A DNA stretch of 64,000 nt, from NCBI RefSeq assembly GCF_020423045.1, contig NZ_CP081943.1, positions 3,472,001 through 3,536,000 on the forward strand. Direction: 5' to 3'. A program made the position numbers and the translations under genes. Below, piece after piece: positions 15,076 to 26,284 of the stretch. Within the stretch, counting starts at the first letter, position 1. Each line of letters opens with the position of its first letter. The notes under the pieces were generated by a model. The model was not told where the DNA came from. It saw only the letters and a program-made list of their open reading frames with translations, and did not search any database. The stretch comes from Pseudomonas sp. MM213. Lineage in GTDB: Bacteria; Pseudomonadota; Gammaproteobacteria; Pseudomonadales; Pseudomonadaceae.

Positions 15076-15284
15076 AGCGCACACCTCATGATCGGTAAAA
15101 GCCGCCATTGTAGCGCGTAGCGACGATTGCGATACGCGCAAGCAACCCCGGGTTTTTCAGGCTACGGTGCAGTGCTGCAACATTTGTACGAGCTAAATTG
15201 ATCGATTCACGCCAGTAGCATCGCGCCCCGGCCAGTGCTTGGGTACAATTCCACGCTTATTTGATCGAGTATCAGGAACACTAC

Positions 15285-17095
15285 ATGATCGCTTGCCTGC
15301 GGCTGTTCACTGCCCTCTGCCTCGCTGCCTTGCTGGCGGCTTGCGCCAGCTCGCCCTCTTCCAGCCTTGGCGAACTTCCACGGACCCCGGATGCCAGTAT
15401 CGAGCAACTGCTCGATCAGGCCGCCAAAAGCAAAACGCCGGAACAAGCCGCGCTGTTTCGCCTGAGCGCGGCCGACCTCGCTTATCGCCAGGGCAATGCC
15501 GGCCAGTCCGCGCAAATCCTGCAACAAGTGCCGGTCGAGCAACTCAAGCCAGGCCAACAGGTCTTCGCCAACACGCTGGCGGCTGAACTGGCCATGACCC
15601 GCAATCAGCCGAAAGCGGCGCTGACCGCTTTGAGCCATCCAAGCCTGCAACGCCTGGGTGAATTGCCGGAGGAACAACAGGTTCGCACCGGCACCGTGCA
15701 CGCTCGCGCCCTTGAGGCCGATGGCCAGACCCTCGCCGCCGCACGGGAGCGTATTTTCATCGCGCCGATGTTGAGCGGTGAAGCGGCAGGCAAAAACCAC
15801 GAAGCGATCTGGACCCTGATCGCTTCGCTGCCAACCGACCAATTGCAGCCAACCACCAAGGACGACCTCGGTGGCTGGATGGGCCTGGCGCTGGCGGTTA
15901 AAACGGCCGGCACGCTTGAGCAGCAACAAGCTGTGATCGACAACTGGCGCACCCAGAACCCTAAACACCCGGCCGCCATTCAGTTGCCGCTGTCACTGAC
16001 CAAACTCAAGGAACTGGCCAGCCAGCCTCTGAGCAAGATCGCCCTGCTGCTGCCGCAAGACGGCCCGCTGGCATCGGTCGGCAAAGCGCTTCGCGAAGGT
16101 TTCATGGCAGCGCACTACCAGGCTCAACAGGCCGGCCAGAAGCCGCCTGCCATCGAGTTCTATGACAGCTCGCGCCTGACTTCCCTTGACGAGTTCTATC
16201 GCAAGGCTCAGGCCGATGGCGTGCAACTGGTCGTCGGCCCGCTGGAAAAACCACTGGTCAAACAGCTCAGCACTCGCCCACAGCTGCCGATCACGACCCT
16301 GGCGCTGAACTACAGCGAAGGCGAACAAGGCCCGGCCCAGTTGTTCCAGTTCGGTCTTGCCGCTGAAGACGAAGCCCGCGAAGTATCCCGTCGCGCTCGC
16401 GCCGATGGCTTGCATCGCGCCGCGATCATGGTGCCGAAAGGCGAATGGGGCGACCGCGTACTCCGAGCGTTCAGCCAGGACTGGCAGGCAAACGGCGGCA
16501 GCATTGTTGCCACCGAGCGCGTTGATCAGCCGGTGCAACTGGCCCAGCAGATTGCCGACATGTTCCAGCTGCGCCAGAGCGAAGGTCGTGCCAAGAGCCT
16601 GCAAAGCACCGTCGGTTCGCAGGTTGCCGCCCAGCCTTCGCGTCGCCAGGACATCGAGTTCATCTTCCTGGCCGCCACACCTCAGCAAGCCCAGCAGATC
16701 AAACCGACCCTGAACTTCCAATACGCAGGCGATGTGCCGGTTTACGCCACGTCCCACGTATTCAGTGCCAGCGGCGACGTGAACCAGTACAACGACATGA
16801 ACGGCATTCGCTTCTGCGAAACCCCATGGTTGCTGGACGCCAACGACCCGCTGCGCAAGCAAGTGACCACACAATGGCCACAAGCCGCCGGCAGCCTGGG
16901 TCGTTTGTATGCGATGGGCGTCGACGCCTACCGCCTGGCTCCGCGCCTGGGGCAACTCAAGGCGCTGCCGGACAGCCGCATCGAAGGTCAATCGGGCAGC
17001 CTGGGCATGACTCAGAACCAGCGCGTCGTGCGCCAGTTGCCGTGGGCACAGTTCGCCAACGGCCAGGTTCAACGCCTGCCGGACACCCCGCGCTG

Positions 17096-17096
<1 letters not shown>
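15285..17096 (+). CDS. lpoA: Penicillin-binding protein activator LpoA (LppC family lipoprotein)
   Basis: An outer-membrane lipoprotein; in E. coli LpoA spans the periplasm and activates PBP1A. At 603 aa it has a lipoprotein signal ending in LLAAC (Cys at residue 20), an N-terminal TPR-like helical region, and a C-terminal periplasmic-binding-protein-like domain (KIALLLPQDGPLASVGKALREGF onward). The start at MIACLRLF, not the Met eight codons earlier, places the charged residue directly before the hydrophobic signal core. First of a four-gene run with yraN, gmhA and a BON protein. Confidence 0.93.
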
Positions 17097-18731
<1,635 letters not shown>

Positions 18732-18761
18732 TACTAGCGGCGATCTAGAGACCGCCATCAC

Positions 18762-18846
18762 CCTGTAGGAGCCAGGCTTGCCGGCGAAGGCGATTTCGAG
18801 GACGCCTTCGCCGGCAAACGGAACGCCGCCCGGCCGCTCCTACAGG
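18762..18846. repeat. REP-like palindrome
   Basis: Inverted repeat with CCTGTAGGAGC at one end and GCTCCTACAGG at the other; the inner arms read GCCGGCGAAGGCG and CGCCTTCGCCGGC. It lies between the BON lipoprotein stop and the sspB terminator. Confidence 0.85.
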
Positions 18847-18848
18847 TA

Positions 18849-18884
18849 ATAAAAAAGGCGATCCTTTCGGATCGCCTTTTTTAT
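18849..18884. terminator. Bidirectional Rho-independent terminator
   Basis: GGCGATCC and GGATCGCC arms with a short loop are flanked by an A-run on one side and a T-run on the other, so the element can stop transcription from both the lpoA-dolP unit and sspB. Confidence 0.85.
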
Positions 18885-19297
18885 TACTTCACCACTTTCA
18901 AACTTGGCCGACCGCTTGGGCGCGGCGGCTCACTGTCCGGCGGCGGAAGATCATCATCCGGCTCGATCTCTTCCTCGTCTTCCATAGGCGATTCCAGATC
19001 GAACACCATGCCTTGACCGTTCTCCCGGGCGTAAATGCCCAGGATCGATGCGATAGGCACGTACAGGGTGTGCGGCACGCCACCGAAGCGCCCCTCGAAG
19101 CTGACCGCTTCGTTATCCATGTGCAGATGACGCACGGCGGCCGGCGATACGTTCAGGACAATCTGTCCGTCACTGGCAAAACCCTGAGGCACCTGCACCG
19201 ACGGATACTCGGAATTGACCAGCATGTGCGGGGTGCAATCGTTGTCCACAATCCACTCGTAGAGCGCGCGGACCAGATAAGGTCGACTGGAGTTCAT
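18884..19297 (-). CDS. sspB: ClpXP adaptor SspB (stringent starvation protein B)
   Basis: A dimeric adaptor that tethers ssrA-tagged proteins to ClpXP. At 137 aa the N-terminal SM-fold domain shows RPYLVRALYEWIVDNDCTPHM and FGGVPHTLYVPI. It is followed by an acidic Pro-rich flexible linker and the short C-terminal ClpX-binding tail (RPSLKVVK). Encoded 16 bp downstream of sspA on the same strand, the conserved sspAB arrangement. Confidence 0.95.
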   Translation of the reverse strand: MNSSRPYLVRALYEWIVDNDCTPHMLVNSEYPSVQVPQGFASDGQIVLNVSPAAVRHLHMDNEAVSFEGRFGGVPHTLYVPIASILGIYARENGQGMVFDLESPMEDEEEIEPDDDLPPPDSEPPRPSGRPSLKVVK

Positions 19298-19313
19298 AGC
19301 GGCTCCTTAAGCC

Positions 19314-19931
19314 TTAGCGCATATCGCGTTCGACGCCAGACAGACTTGCCTGGAAAGCCTCACGCGCAAACGAGCGCTCCATATAATCAAGCAACGGCTT
19401 GGCGGGCCGTGGCAGTTCAATACCCAAAATCGGCAAGCGCCAGAGTATTGGTAGTAGGCAGCAATCCACCAGACTTTGTTCCTCGCTGAGGAAAAACGGC
19501 TTGTCGGCGAACAGCGGCGACACGCCAGTCAGGCTTTCGCGCAGCTCTTTACGAGCAACGACACGGGCAGCTTCCTTGGTCCGCGAATCCAGAATCAGAT
19601 CCACCAGACCACACCAGTCACGCTGAATACGATGAATCAGCAAACGACTGTTGGCACGCGCCACTGGATAAACCGGCAGCAAAGGCGGATGCGGGTAACG
19701 CTCATCCAGATATTCCATCACCACGGTCGACTCCCACAACGCCAGGTCACGATCGACCAGGGTGGGCAGGCTTCCGTAAGGGTTCACCTCAATCAGTTTA
19801 GGCGGCTGGCGGCCAGCTTCCACGTAAATGATCTCGGCGCTGACACCCTTCTCTGCAAGTACGATGCGCACTCGGTGGGAATAGTGGTCGGCGGGGTCGG
19901 AGTAACAGGCCAACCGATTGGTCACGCCCAT
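19314..19931 (-). CDS. sspA: Stringent starvation protein A (GST-fold)
   Basis: An RNA-polymerase-associated GST-like protein without GST activity in known homologues; it affects stationary-phase and virulence transcription. At 205 aa it has an N-terminal thioredoxin-like domain ([13 protein letters not shown], then [17 protein letters not shown]) and an all-helical C-terminal domain. A good GGAGGACC ribosome site lies before the ATG. It follows petC after a large hairpin (19972-20056), so it may be partly expressed by readthrough from petABC. Confidence 0.94.
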   Translation of the reverse strand: MGVTNRLACYSDPADHYSHRVRIVLAEKGVSAEIIYVEAGRQPPKLIEVNPYGSLPTLVDRDLALWESTVVMEYLDERYPHPPLLPVYPVARANSRLLIHRIQRDWCGLVDLILDSRTKEAARVVARKELRESLTGVSPLFADKPFFLSEEQSLVDCCLLPILWRLPILGIELPRPAKPLLDYMERSFAREAFQASLSGVERDMR

Positions 19932-19971
19932 GGCGGTCCTCCTCGCTTGTTGAAATTATCGGAAGCGGAAA

Positions 19972-20056
19972 AACGAGCGCGCCCAGAGGGCGTCTCCCGT
20001 AACGCCTGGATAAACCAGACTCGTTACACCTTCAGAGACGCCCTTGGGCGCGCGCG
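19972..20056 (-). terminator. Long hairpin between petC and sspA (terminator or attenuator)
   Basis: Outer arms GCGCGCCCAGAGGGCGTCTC (19977-19996) and GAGACGCCCTTGGGCGCGCGC (20035-20055) pair almost perfectly. Inside, GTAACG pairs with CGTTAC and CTGG with CCAG. On the minus strand the stem is followed by CTCGTTTTTCC, so it resembles a Rho-independent terminator, but it is much larger and more branched than usual. Confidence 0.65.
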
Positions 20057-20082
20057 ATTAACAGCAATTGCTTGAAACTTTA

Positions 20083-20865
20083 TCAGTGCACATCTTTCCA
20101 GTATTCGCGCTTGAGCAAGTAGGCGAATACGAAGAAGAACGCCAGGTACAGCAAGACGTAGGTACCAATGCGCTGATGCTGCAGCTTAACCGGGTTAGCC
20201 GAGTAAGCGAGGAAGGTTACCAGATTCTTGACCTTCTCATCGAACTGCTCTTCGGTCAGAGCACCGCTCTTCGGCACGATGGTCAGCTGATCGCACGCTT
20301 CATGAGTCAGCGCGGTACCGGTCAGCGGATCATATTGCTTCTTGCCGTCTTCGACGATCTGGACCTGTTTGCAACCGACGACCTGACGACCTTGCAGGCC
20401 CACCAGGACGTTCGGCATGCCCACGTTCGGAAAGACCTTGTTGTTCACGCCCCAAGGACGCGACGGATCTTCGTAGAACGACTTCAGGTAGCCGTAGAGC
20501 CAGTCCGTACCGCGAACACGAGCTACCAGGGTCAGGTCAGGCGGTGCAGCACCGAACCAGGTCTTGGCGTCAGCCGGCTGCATGCCGATGCTCATGTGGT
20601 CGCCGATCTTGGCGCCAGTGAACACCAGCTTCGACAGCATCAGATCGTGAGGAATGCCCAGATCGTCGGCAACACGCTCATAGCGCTGGAACTTGGCGCT
20701 GTGGCAGCCCATGCAGTAGTTGGCGAATGTACGCGCGCCATCTTGCATGGCGGCCTTGTCGGAAACGTCGATGTCGACCTTTTCCAACTCAGGACCACCG
20801 TGCTCGGCAGCGAAGGACAGTACAGGCAAAGCAGCAAGAATCAGTACAGCAAATAGCTTTTTCAT
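20083..20865 (-). CDS. petC: Cytochrome c1 of the bc1 complex
   Basis: The membrane-anchored c-type cytochrome of complex III, passing electrons from the Rieske centre to soluble cytochrome c. At 260 aa it has a Sec signal (KKLFAVLILAALPVLSFA), one haem-binding CxxCH as CMGCH (about residue 51), the axial-Met region in the middle (KIGDHMSIGMQPADAKTWFG), and a C-terminal membrane anchor (TYVLLYLAFFFVFAYLLKREYWK). The chosen Met follows the petB stop (TGATG overlap); the 31 upstream codons in frame lie inside petB. Confidence 0.95.
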   Translation of the reverse strand: MKKLFAVLILAALPVLSFAAEHGGPELEKVDIDVSDKAAMQDGARTFANYCMGCHSAKFQRYERVADDLGIPHDLMLSKLVFTGAKIGDHMSIGMQPADAKTWFGAAPPDLTLVARVRGTDWLYGYLKSFYEDPSRPWGVNNKVFPNVGMPNVLVGLQGRQVVGCKQVQIVEDGKKQYDPLTGTALTHEACDQLTIVPKSGALTEEQFDEKVKNLVTFLAYSANPVKLQHQRIGTYVLLYLAFFFVFAYLLKREYWKDVH

Positions 20866-22079
20866 CAGCCAGTCACCCTTTCCGGAACCGGTTTGGTCTT
20901 CTCGAGCCTGGTGTAGAAAGGCATCAGAATGAAGTAGGCGAAGTACAGGAAAGTACACACCTGCGACAGCAACGTACGGCCTGGAGTCGGCGCCAGAACA
21001 CCCAGCACGCCCAGAATCACGAACGAGATGCAGAACACCCAGAGCCAGATTTTGCTCAACCAGCCTTTGTAGCGCATCGACTTGACCGGGCTACGGTCCA
21101 GCCATGGCAGGACGAACAGTACAGCGATGGCCGCACCCATGGCGATAACGCCCAGGAGCTTGTCCGGAACCGCCCGCAGAATCGCGTAGAACGGTGTGAA
21201 GTACCAGACCGGAGCAATGTGCTCTGGGGTCTTGAACGCGTTCGCCACTTCAAAGTTCGGCTTCTCGAGGAAGTAGCCGCCCATTTCCGGGAAGAAGAAC
21301 ACGATCGAGCAGAAGATGAACAGGAACACCACCACGCCGACGATATCTTTCACGGTGTAGTACGGGTGGAAGGCAATGCCGTCCAGCGGTACGCCGTTTT
21401 CGTCTTTGTATTTCTTGATGTCCACGCCGTCCGGGTTGTTCGAGCCGACTTCGTGCAGCGCCAGAACGTGCAGCACCACCAGACCGAGAATCACGATCGG
21501 CAGGGCAACAACGTGCAGGGCGAAGAAGCGGTTCAGCGTGATACCGGAAATCAGGTAGTCACCACGGATCCACTGAGTCAGGTCGTTACCGATGACAGGG
21601 ATCGCACCGAACAGCGAGATGATCACCTGGGCACCCCAGTAGGACATCTGGCCCCACGGCAGCAGGTAACCCATGAAGGCTTCCGCCATCAACGCCAGGT
21701 AGATCAGCATGCCGAAGACCCACACCAGCTCACGCGGCTTCTGGTACGAACCGTAGAGCAAGCCACGGAACATGTGCAGATAAACCACGATGAAGAACGC
21801 CGAAGCGCCGGTGGAGTGCAGCAGACGCAGGATCGAGCCGTACTCGACGTCGCGCATGATGTATTCGACGGAAGCAAACGCCTCTTCCGCCGACGGGGTG
21901 TAGCTCATGGTCAGCCAGACACCGGTAACGATCTGGTTGACCAGAACGAGCAGCGCCAGGGAACCAAAGAAGTAGAAGAAGTTGAAGTTCTTCGGGGCGT
22001 AGTACTTGCTGAGATGGTCTTCCCACATTTTGGTCGCGGGAAAGCGCGCATCAACCCAATCCATGAACTTGCTCATCAC
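20865..22079 (-). CDS. petB: Cytochrome b of the bc1 complex
   Basis: A multi-pass inner-membrane subunit of complex III that carries two b haems and the Qo and Qi quinone sites. At 404 aa it shows the histidine-bearing helices LLHSTGASAFFIVVYLHMFRG and FFALHVVALPIVILGLVVLHV, the Qo-site PWGQMSYWGAQV, and a PE(W/H) motif in the form TPEHIAPVWYFTPFYAILR. The start overlaps the petA stop by 4 bases; ATG codons at positions 1 and 2 are both possible. Confidence 0.96.
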   Translation of the reverse strand: MMSKFMDWVDARFPATKMWEDHLSKYYAPKNFNFFYFFGSLALLVLVNQIVTGVWLTMSYTPSAEEAFASVEYIMRDVEYGSILRLLHSTGASAFFIVVYLHMFRGLLYGSYQKPRELVWVFGMLIYLALMAEAFMGYLLPWGQMSYWGAQVIISLFGAIPVIGNDLTQWIRGDYLISGITLNRFFALHVVALPIVILGLVVLHVLALHEVGSNNPDGVDIKKYKDENGVPLDGIAFHPYYTVKDIVGVVVFLFIFCSIVFFFPEMGGYFLEKPNFEVANAFKTPEHIAPVWYFTPFYAILRAVPDKLLGVIAMGAAIAVLFVLPWLDRSPVKSMRYKGWLSKIWLWVFCISFVILGVLGVLAPTPGRTLLSQVCTFLYFAYFILMPFYTRLEKTKPVPERVTG

Positions 22080-22669
22080 GCTTTCTCCGTATCGACGCCA
22101 ATGACAATAATCTCATTGGTCTCATAGGAATGCGGGGGAACTGGCAGGTTCAAAGGCGCAGGTTGCGACTTGTAGACGCGGCCAGCCAGATCGTAGTGGG
22201 AACCGTGGCACGGGCAGAAATAGCCGCCTACCCAGTCCTTGCCCAGATCAGCAGGTGCCACTTCGGGACGGAAGGTCGGCGAGCAACCCAAGTGCGTACA
22301 GATACCGATCAGCAGCAGAACCTCTGGCTTGATCGAACGCGTAACCGGGTCGACATAGGTCGGTTGTGTCGAGTTCTTGGAGGTCGGGTCAGCCAGCTGG
22401 CCCTCGATCTTTTTCAGATTCCCCAGGATTTCCTCGGTACGGCGGACAATGAACACCGGCTGACCGCGCCACTCAGCAATCATCTGCTGGCCTGGCTCGA
22501 TTTTGCTGACATTCACTTTCACCGGTGCACCTGCGGCTTTCGCCTTGGCACTGGGAAACCATGACCCCACGAACGGGACCGCAGCCCCCACCGCTCCTGC
22601 AGCACCCACCACGGATGTGGCTGCTACCAAGAAGCGACGCCGGCCTGCATTCACGCCGTCATTGCTCAT
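22076..22669 (-). CDS. petA: Rieske iron-sulfur subunit of the bc1 complex
   Basis: The [2Fe-2S] subunit that takes the first electron from quinol. At 197 aa it has a twin-arginine signal-anchor (RRRF followed by a hydrophobic stretch) and the two cluster-binding boxes CTHLGCSPTF and CPCHGSHYDLAGR, with two Cys and two His ligands plus disulfide Cys residues. First gene of petABC. The 200 bp upstream is AT-rich and presumably carries the promoter. Confidence 0.97.
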   Translation of the reverse strand: MSNDGVNAGRRRFLVAATSVVGAAGAVGAAVPFVGSWFPSAKAKAAGAPVKVNVSKIEPGQQMIAEWRGQPVFIVRRTEEILGNLKKIEGQLADPTSKNSTQPTYVDPVTRSIKPEVLLLIGICTHLGCSPTFRPEVAPADLGKDWVGGYFCPCHGSHYDLAGRVYKSQPAPLNLPVPPHSYETNEIIVIGVDTEKA

Positions 22670-22879
22670 TCAGTCCTCTCCCATCAGCTTTGTGGCCTGT
22701 TAAATCAGGCATCTACTAAGTAAAACTATGTACTTATAAAAATTTTGCCGAATGGTAATGAAAAGCCCCAATTCTGACAAGGTAATTACCGAAGGGCTCC
22801 ACTGCCAAGCCTTGTAGTATAGGGGCTCTGCGGATGTGGCAAGTTGTCACAGAGCAATTCTTTGATAAATCGCACCCAT

Positions 22880-22920
22880 AAAAAAACGCCCAGCTCCGTG
22901 AGGAAACTGGGCGTTCTTTT
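22880..22920 (-). terminator. Rho-independent terminator of rplM-rpsI
   Basis: On the minus strand, AACGCCCAG pairs with CTGGGCGTT around a loop and is followed by a run of seven T, shortly after the rpsI stop. Confidence 0.85.
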
Positions 22921-22936
22921 TGAACGTGAAAGCGAA

Positions 22937-23329
22937 TTAACGCTTCGAGTACTGCGGACGCTTACGCGCTTTACGCAGACCGACTTTCTTACGTTCAACT
23001 TCACGGGCGTCGCGGGTAACGAAGCCTGCTTTGCGCAGAGCGCTACGCAGGGTTTCGTCGTAGTCCATCAGAGCGCGAGTGATGCCGTGGCGGATTGCGC
23101 CAGCTTGACCACTTACACCACCGCCGATCACGGTGACGTAGATGTCGAACTTCTCGACAGTCTCAGTCAATTCCAGCGGCTGACGAACTACCATGCGGGC
23201 AGTTTCGCGGCCGAAGAAATTATCCAGCGAACGGTTGTTGATGGAGATGTTACCAGTACCCGGACGCAGGAAAACGCGTGCGGTTGCGGTCTTGCGACGG
23301 CCAGTGCCGTAATTTTGAGTCGCCGACAT
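22937..23329 (-). CDS. rpsI: 30S ribosomal protein S9
   Basis: Ribosomal protein of the small-subunit head whose C-terminal tail reaches the P-site tRNA. At 130 aa it shows [15 protein letters not shown] near the N-terminus, [19 protein letters not shown] in the middle and the basic tail ending RKRPQYSKR. It is the second gene after rplM with a 14-bp gap, the universal L13-S9 pair. Confidence 0.98.
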   Translation of the reverse strand: MSATQNYGTGRRKTATARVFLRPGTGNISINNRSLDNFFGRETARMVVRQPLELTETVEKFDIYVTVIGGGVSGQAGAIRHGITRALMDYDETLRSALRKAGFVTRDAREVERKKVGLRKARKRPQYSKR

Positions 23330-23343
23330 AATGAACTATTCCG

Positions 23344-23772
23344 TTAAAACTTCAGTTCTTGGGGCTGCTGAGCAGTATGAGGGTGTACAGCGCCCGCATA
23401 GACTTTCAGCTTACGATACATGTCGCGACCCAGCGGGTTCTTAGGCAGCATGCCTTTGACCGCGGTCTCGATCACGCGCTCAGGGGCTTTAGCGATCAGC
23501 TTTTCGAAGTTGATCGACTTGATGCCGCCCGGGAAACCGGAGTGGGAGTAGTAGATTTTGTCGGTGGTTTTAGCACCGGTTACACGAATCTGCTCGGCAT
23601 TGATAACGACGATGTAATCGCCGGTGTCAACGTGAGGAGTGTACTCAGCTTTATGCTTGCCACGCAGACGGCTCGCGATTTCGGTGGCCAGACGACCCAG
23701 GGTCTGACCTGCAGCGTCGACGACAAACCAGTCGCGCTGTACTGTTTCCGGTTTAGCAGTAAAAGTTTTCAT
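23344..23772 (-). CDS. rplM: 50S ribosomal protein L13
   Basis: Early-assembly large-subunit protein. At 142 aa it begins [20 protein letters not shown] and contains [16 protein letters not shown] and [19 protein letters not shown], all family hallmarks. A promoter is visible upstream; in E. coli the leader of this operon is a site of L13 autoregulation, which could apply to the roughly 40-nt leader here. Confidence 0.98.
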   Translation of the reverse strand: MKTFTAKPETVQRDWFVVDAAGQTLGRLATEIASRLRGKHKAEYTPHVDTGDYIVVINAEQIRVTGAKTTDKIYYSHSGFPGGIKSINFEKLIAKAPERVIETAVKGMLPKNPLGRDMYRKLKVYAGAVHPHTAQQPQELKF

Positions 23773-23813
23773 TCTTTATAGCCTCAGGGGCCGCCCTGTA
23801 AATTAGACGGCGG

Positions 23814-23842
23814 ATCTTACTGAATAGTGCGTACTTTGACAA
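23814..23842 (-). promoter_or_regulatory. Probable rplM-rpsI promoter
   Basis: Minus-strand TTGTCA (plus 23837-23842) and TAAGAT (plus 23814-23819) are separated by exactly 17 bp and lie about 40 bp upstream of the rplM start. Confidence 0.6.
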
Positions 23843-24017
23843 GTCAAAGGCAGCCGGATACAGACGCTTTCGGGGGCTCGGGTCGGCGCGTCCGTTCAAC
23901 GGCAAGATTCTTCGGCGGCGGCGCATCACTTCCACTGCAGAAAGAGGTGCGCAATTATGCAGATTGCGAAAAATATTTCAACCTGCTTTTATGATTGTTT
24001 TGCCCAAGGAGCACCTA

Positions 24018-25058
24018 ATGGATTATCGACAGCTAGGCCGAACCAATCTGAACGTGAGCGCCATCTGCCTCGGAACCATGACCTGGGGCGAGCAAAACAG
24101 TGAAGCTGAAGCCTTCGCACAGATTGAACGGGCCAAAAGCGCCGGGATCAATTTCATCGACACCGCCGAGATGTACCCGGTACCACCGAAAGCCGAAACC
24201 TACGCCACCACCGAGCGCTACATCGGCAATTATTTCAAAAGCCGCGGTGATCGCGCCGACTGGATCCTGGCCAGCAAGATCGCCGGCCCCGGCAACACCA
24301 TCGACTACATCCGCGACAAAAACCTGCGCCACAACCGCCAGCACATTACCGAAGCCGTGGATGCGAGCCTCAAGCGCCTGCAGACCGACTACATCGACCT
24401 CTATCAATTGCACTGGCCGGAGCGCAGCACCAATTTCTTCGGTCAACTGGGCTACAAACACAAGAGCGAAGCGAACCTGACCCCGCTGGAGGACACCCTC
24501 GAAGCGCTGGACGAACAGGTCAAGGCCGGCAAGATCCGCCACATCGGCCTGTCCAACGAAACACCATGGGGCACCATGCGTTTCCTGGCGCTGGCCGAAG
24601 CCCGTGGCTGGCCGCGTGCAGTGTCGATCCAGAACCCGTACAACCTGCTCAACCGCAGCTTCGAAGTCGGCCTGGCGGAAATCGCCATCCGCGAACAGTG
24701 CGGCCTGCTGGCCTATTCGCCGCTGGCGTTCGGTTTCCTGTCGGGCAAGTACGAAGGTGGCGCGCGTCCGCCGAAAGGTCGCCTGAGCCTCTACAGCCGC
24801 TTCAGCCGCTATTTCAATCCACAGTCGGAAGCCGCCTGCAGCCGTTATGTGGCGCTGGCCCGCGAGCACGGTCTGGACCCGGCGCAAATGGCCTTGGCGT
24901 TTGTGACGCAGCAGCCGTTCGTGACCAGCAACATCATCGGCGCGACGACGCTGGAACAACTGGACAGCAACATTGCCAGCTTCGAGCTGAAACTTTCCGA
25001 TGAAGTGCTGGCGGGGATCGAGGCGATCCACAAGGATCACCCGAATCCAGCACCGTAA
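24018..25058 (+). CDS. NADP-dependent aldo-keto reductase, Tas family
   Basis: A cytoplasmic (beta/alpha)8 oxidoreductase that reduces carbonyls with NADPH; the physiological substrate is unknown. At 346 aa it matches E. coli Tas in layout: LGTMTWGEQNSEAEA at about 17-31, the catalytic Asp/Tyr segment FIDTAEMYPVPPKAETYATTE, SLKRLQTDYIDLYQLHWPER, and the cofactor-binding C-terminal IGATTLEQLDSNIA. The start is set by an AAGGAG ribosome site 7 bp upstream of MDYRQLGRTNL; the earlier in-frame Met lacks one. Confidence 0.92.
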   Translation: MDYRQLGRTNLNVSAICLGTMTWGEQNSEAEAFAQIERAKSAGINFIDTAEMYPVPPKAETYATTERYIGNYFKSRGDRADWILASKIAGPGNTIDYIRDKNLRHNRQHITEAVDASLKRLQTDYIDLYQLHWPERSTNFFGQLGYKHKSEANLTPLEDTLEALDEQVKAGKIRHIGLSNETPWGTMRFLALAEARGWPRAVSIQNPYNLLNRSFEVGLAEIAIREQCGLLAYSPLAFGFLSGKYEGGARPPKGRLSLYSRFSRYFNPQSEAACSRYVALAREHGLDPAQMALAFVTQQPFVTSNIIGATTLEQLDSNIASFELKLSDEVLAGIEAIHKDHPNPAP

Positions 25059-25066
25059 CCCGCACA

Positions 25067-25152
25067 TGTAGGAGCTGGCTTGCTGGCGATTGGGACAACG
25101 CGGTTACAGCCAAAACCGCGTCGCTTCAATCGCCGACAAGCCGGCTCCTACA
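25067..25152. repeat. REP-like palindrome overlapping a stop codon
   Basis: Ends TGTAGGAGCTGGCTTG and CAAGCCGGCTCCTACA form an inverted repeat between two convergent genes. On the minus strand the CTGTAGGAG end supplies the last codon and TAG stop of the acyl-CoA dehydrogenase gene. Confidence 0.85.
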
Positions 25153-26284
25153 GTGACCGCGCAATAATCTCCTTCATGATTTCGTTGGTGCCGGCATAAA
25201 TCCGCTGCACCCGCGCATCCGCCCACGCCCGGGCGATCGGGTATTCCCACATGAACCCGTAGCCGCCATGCAACTGCACGCACTCGTCGAGCACCTTGCA
25301 TTGCAGGTCCGTGCCCCAATACTTGGCCATCGCCGCCGTCGGCACATCGAGCTTGCCTCGCAGGTGCAACTCCAGGCAGCGATCGACGAAGACCCGGCCA
25401 ATCTGGATCTCGGTCGCCATCTCCGCCAGCTTGAAGCGGGTGTTCTGGAAGTCGGCAATCGCCTTGCCGAACGCCTTGCGCTCGCGGGTGTATTCCAGCG
25501 TCCATTGCAGCGCAGCCTCAGCCGATGCCAGCCCGCCAACAGCAACCGTCAGACGCTCTTGCGGCAATTCCTGCATCAGATACGCGAAGCCCATCCCGGC
25601 CTGGCCCAGCAGGTTTTCTTTCGGCACGCGAACATCCTGGAAGAACAGCTCCGAGGTGTCCTGCGCTTTCATGCCGACTTTTTCCAGGCGCTTGCCCTTG
25701 GCAAAACCCGGCGTGTCGGCCTCGACCAGAAACAGGCTGGTACCCTTCGCGCCTGCCTTCGGATCGGTCTTGGCCACGACAATCACCAGGTCCGCGAGAT
25801 AGCCGTTGGTGATGAATGTCTTCGAACCGTTGATCACATATTCATCGCCATCGAGCACCGCCGTGGTTTTCACCCCTTGCAGGTCGGAACCGGCACCCGG
25901 CTCGGTCATGGCAATCGCGGTGACCATCTCGCCGGACACCAGTTTTGGCAGGTATTTGTGTTTCAGCGCTTCGCTGCCGTAATGCAGGATGTACGGCGCG
26001 ACGATGTCGGAATGCAGGGAAAAACCGATCCCGGTCAGCCCCAGACGCCCCACCTCTTCGATCACCACCGCACTGTAGAGAAAATCCGCTCCCAGCCCGC
26101 CGTACTCTTCCGGCAGGTGCGAACAGAGCATCCCCGCCTCCCCTGCCTTGTTCCAGAGTTGGCGGTCGATATAGCCTTGTTTTTCCCATTGCCCATGAAA
26201 CGGCACGGCCTCTTTTTCGAGGAAGGTTCGCACGCTGTCGCGAAAAAGTTCGTGCTCGGAACTGAACAAGGTTCTGGGGATCAT
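25148..26284 (-). CDS. Acyl-CoA dehydrogenase
   Basis: An FAD enzyme that oxidises acyl-CoA to 2-enoyl-CoA and passes electrons to ETF. At 378 aa it has the three-domain family layout with AIAMTEPGAGSDLQGVKTTA (flavin/substrate loop), the ERKAFGKAIADFQ segment and the C-terminal LHGGYGFMWEYPIARAWADARVQRIYAGTNEIMKE. The EYP segment holds the usual catalytic Glu position. Substrate class cannot be read from the sequence. Start at MIPRTLFSSEH follows an AGGTG site; upstream in-frame codons look non-coding. Divergent from a DJ-1/AraC regulator. Confidence 0.93.
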   Translation of the reverse strand: MIPRTLFSSEHELFRDSVRTFLEKEAVPFHGQWEKQGYIDRQLWNKAGEAGMLCSHLPEEYGGLGADFLYSAVVIEEVGRLGLTGIGFSLHSDIVAPYILHYGSEALKHKYLPKLVSGEMVTAIAMTEPGAGSDLQGVKTTAVLDGDEYVINGSKTFITNGYLADLVIVVAKTDPKAGAKGTSLFLVEADTPGFAKGKRLEKVGMKAQDTSELFFQDVRVPKENLLGQAGMGFAYLMQELPQERLTVAVGGLASAEAALQWTLEYTRERKAFGKAIADFQNTRFKLAEMATEIQIGRVFVDRCLELHLRGKLDVPTAAMAKYWGTDLQCKVLDECVQLHGGYGFMWEYPIARAWADARVQRIYAGTNEIMKEIIARSL

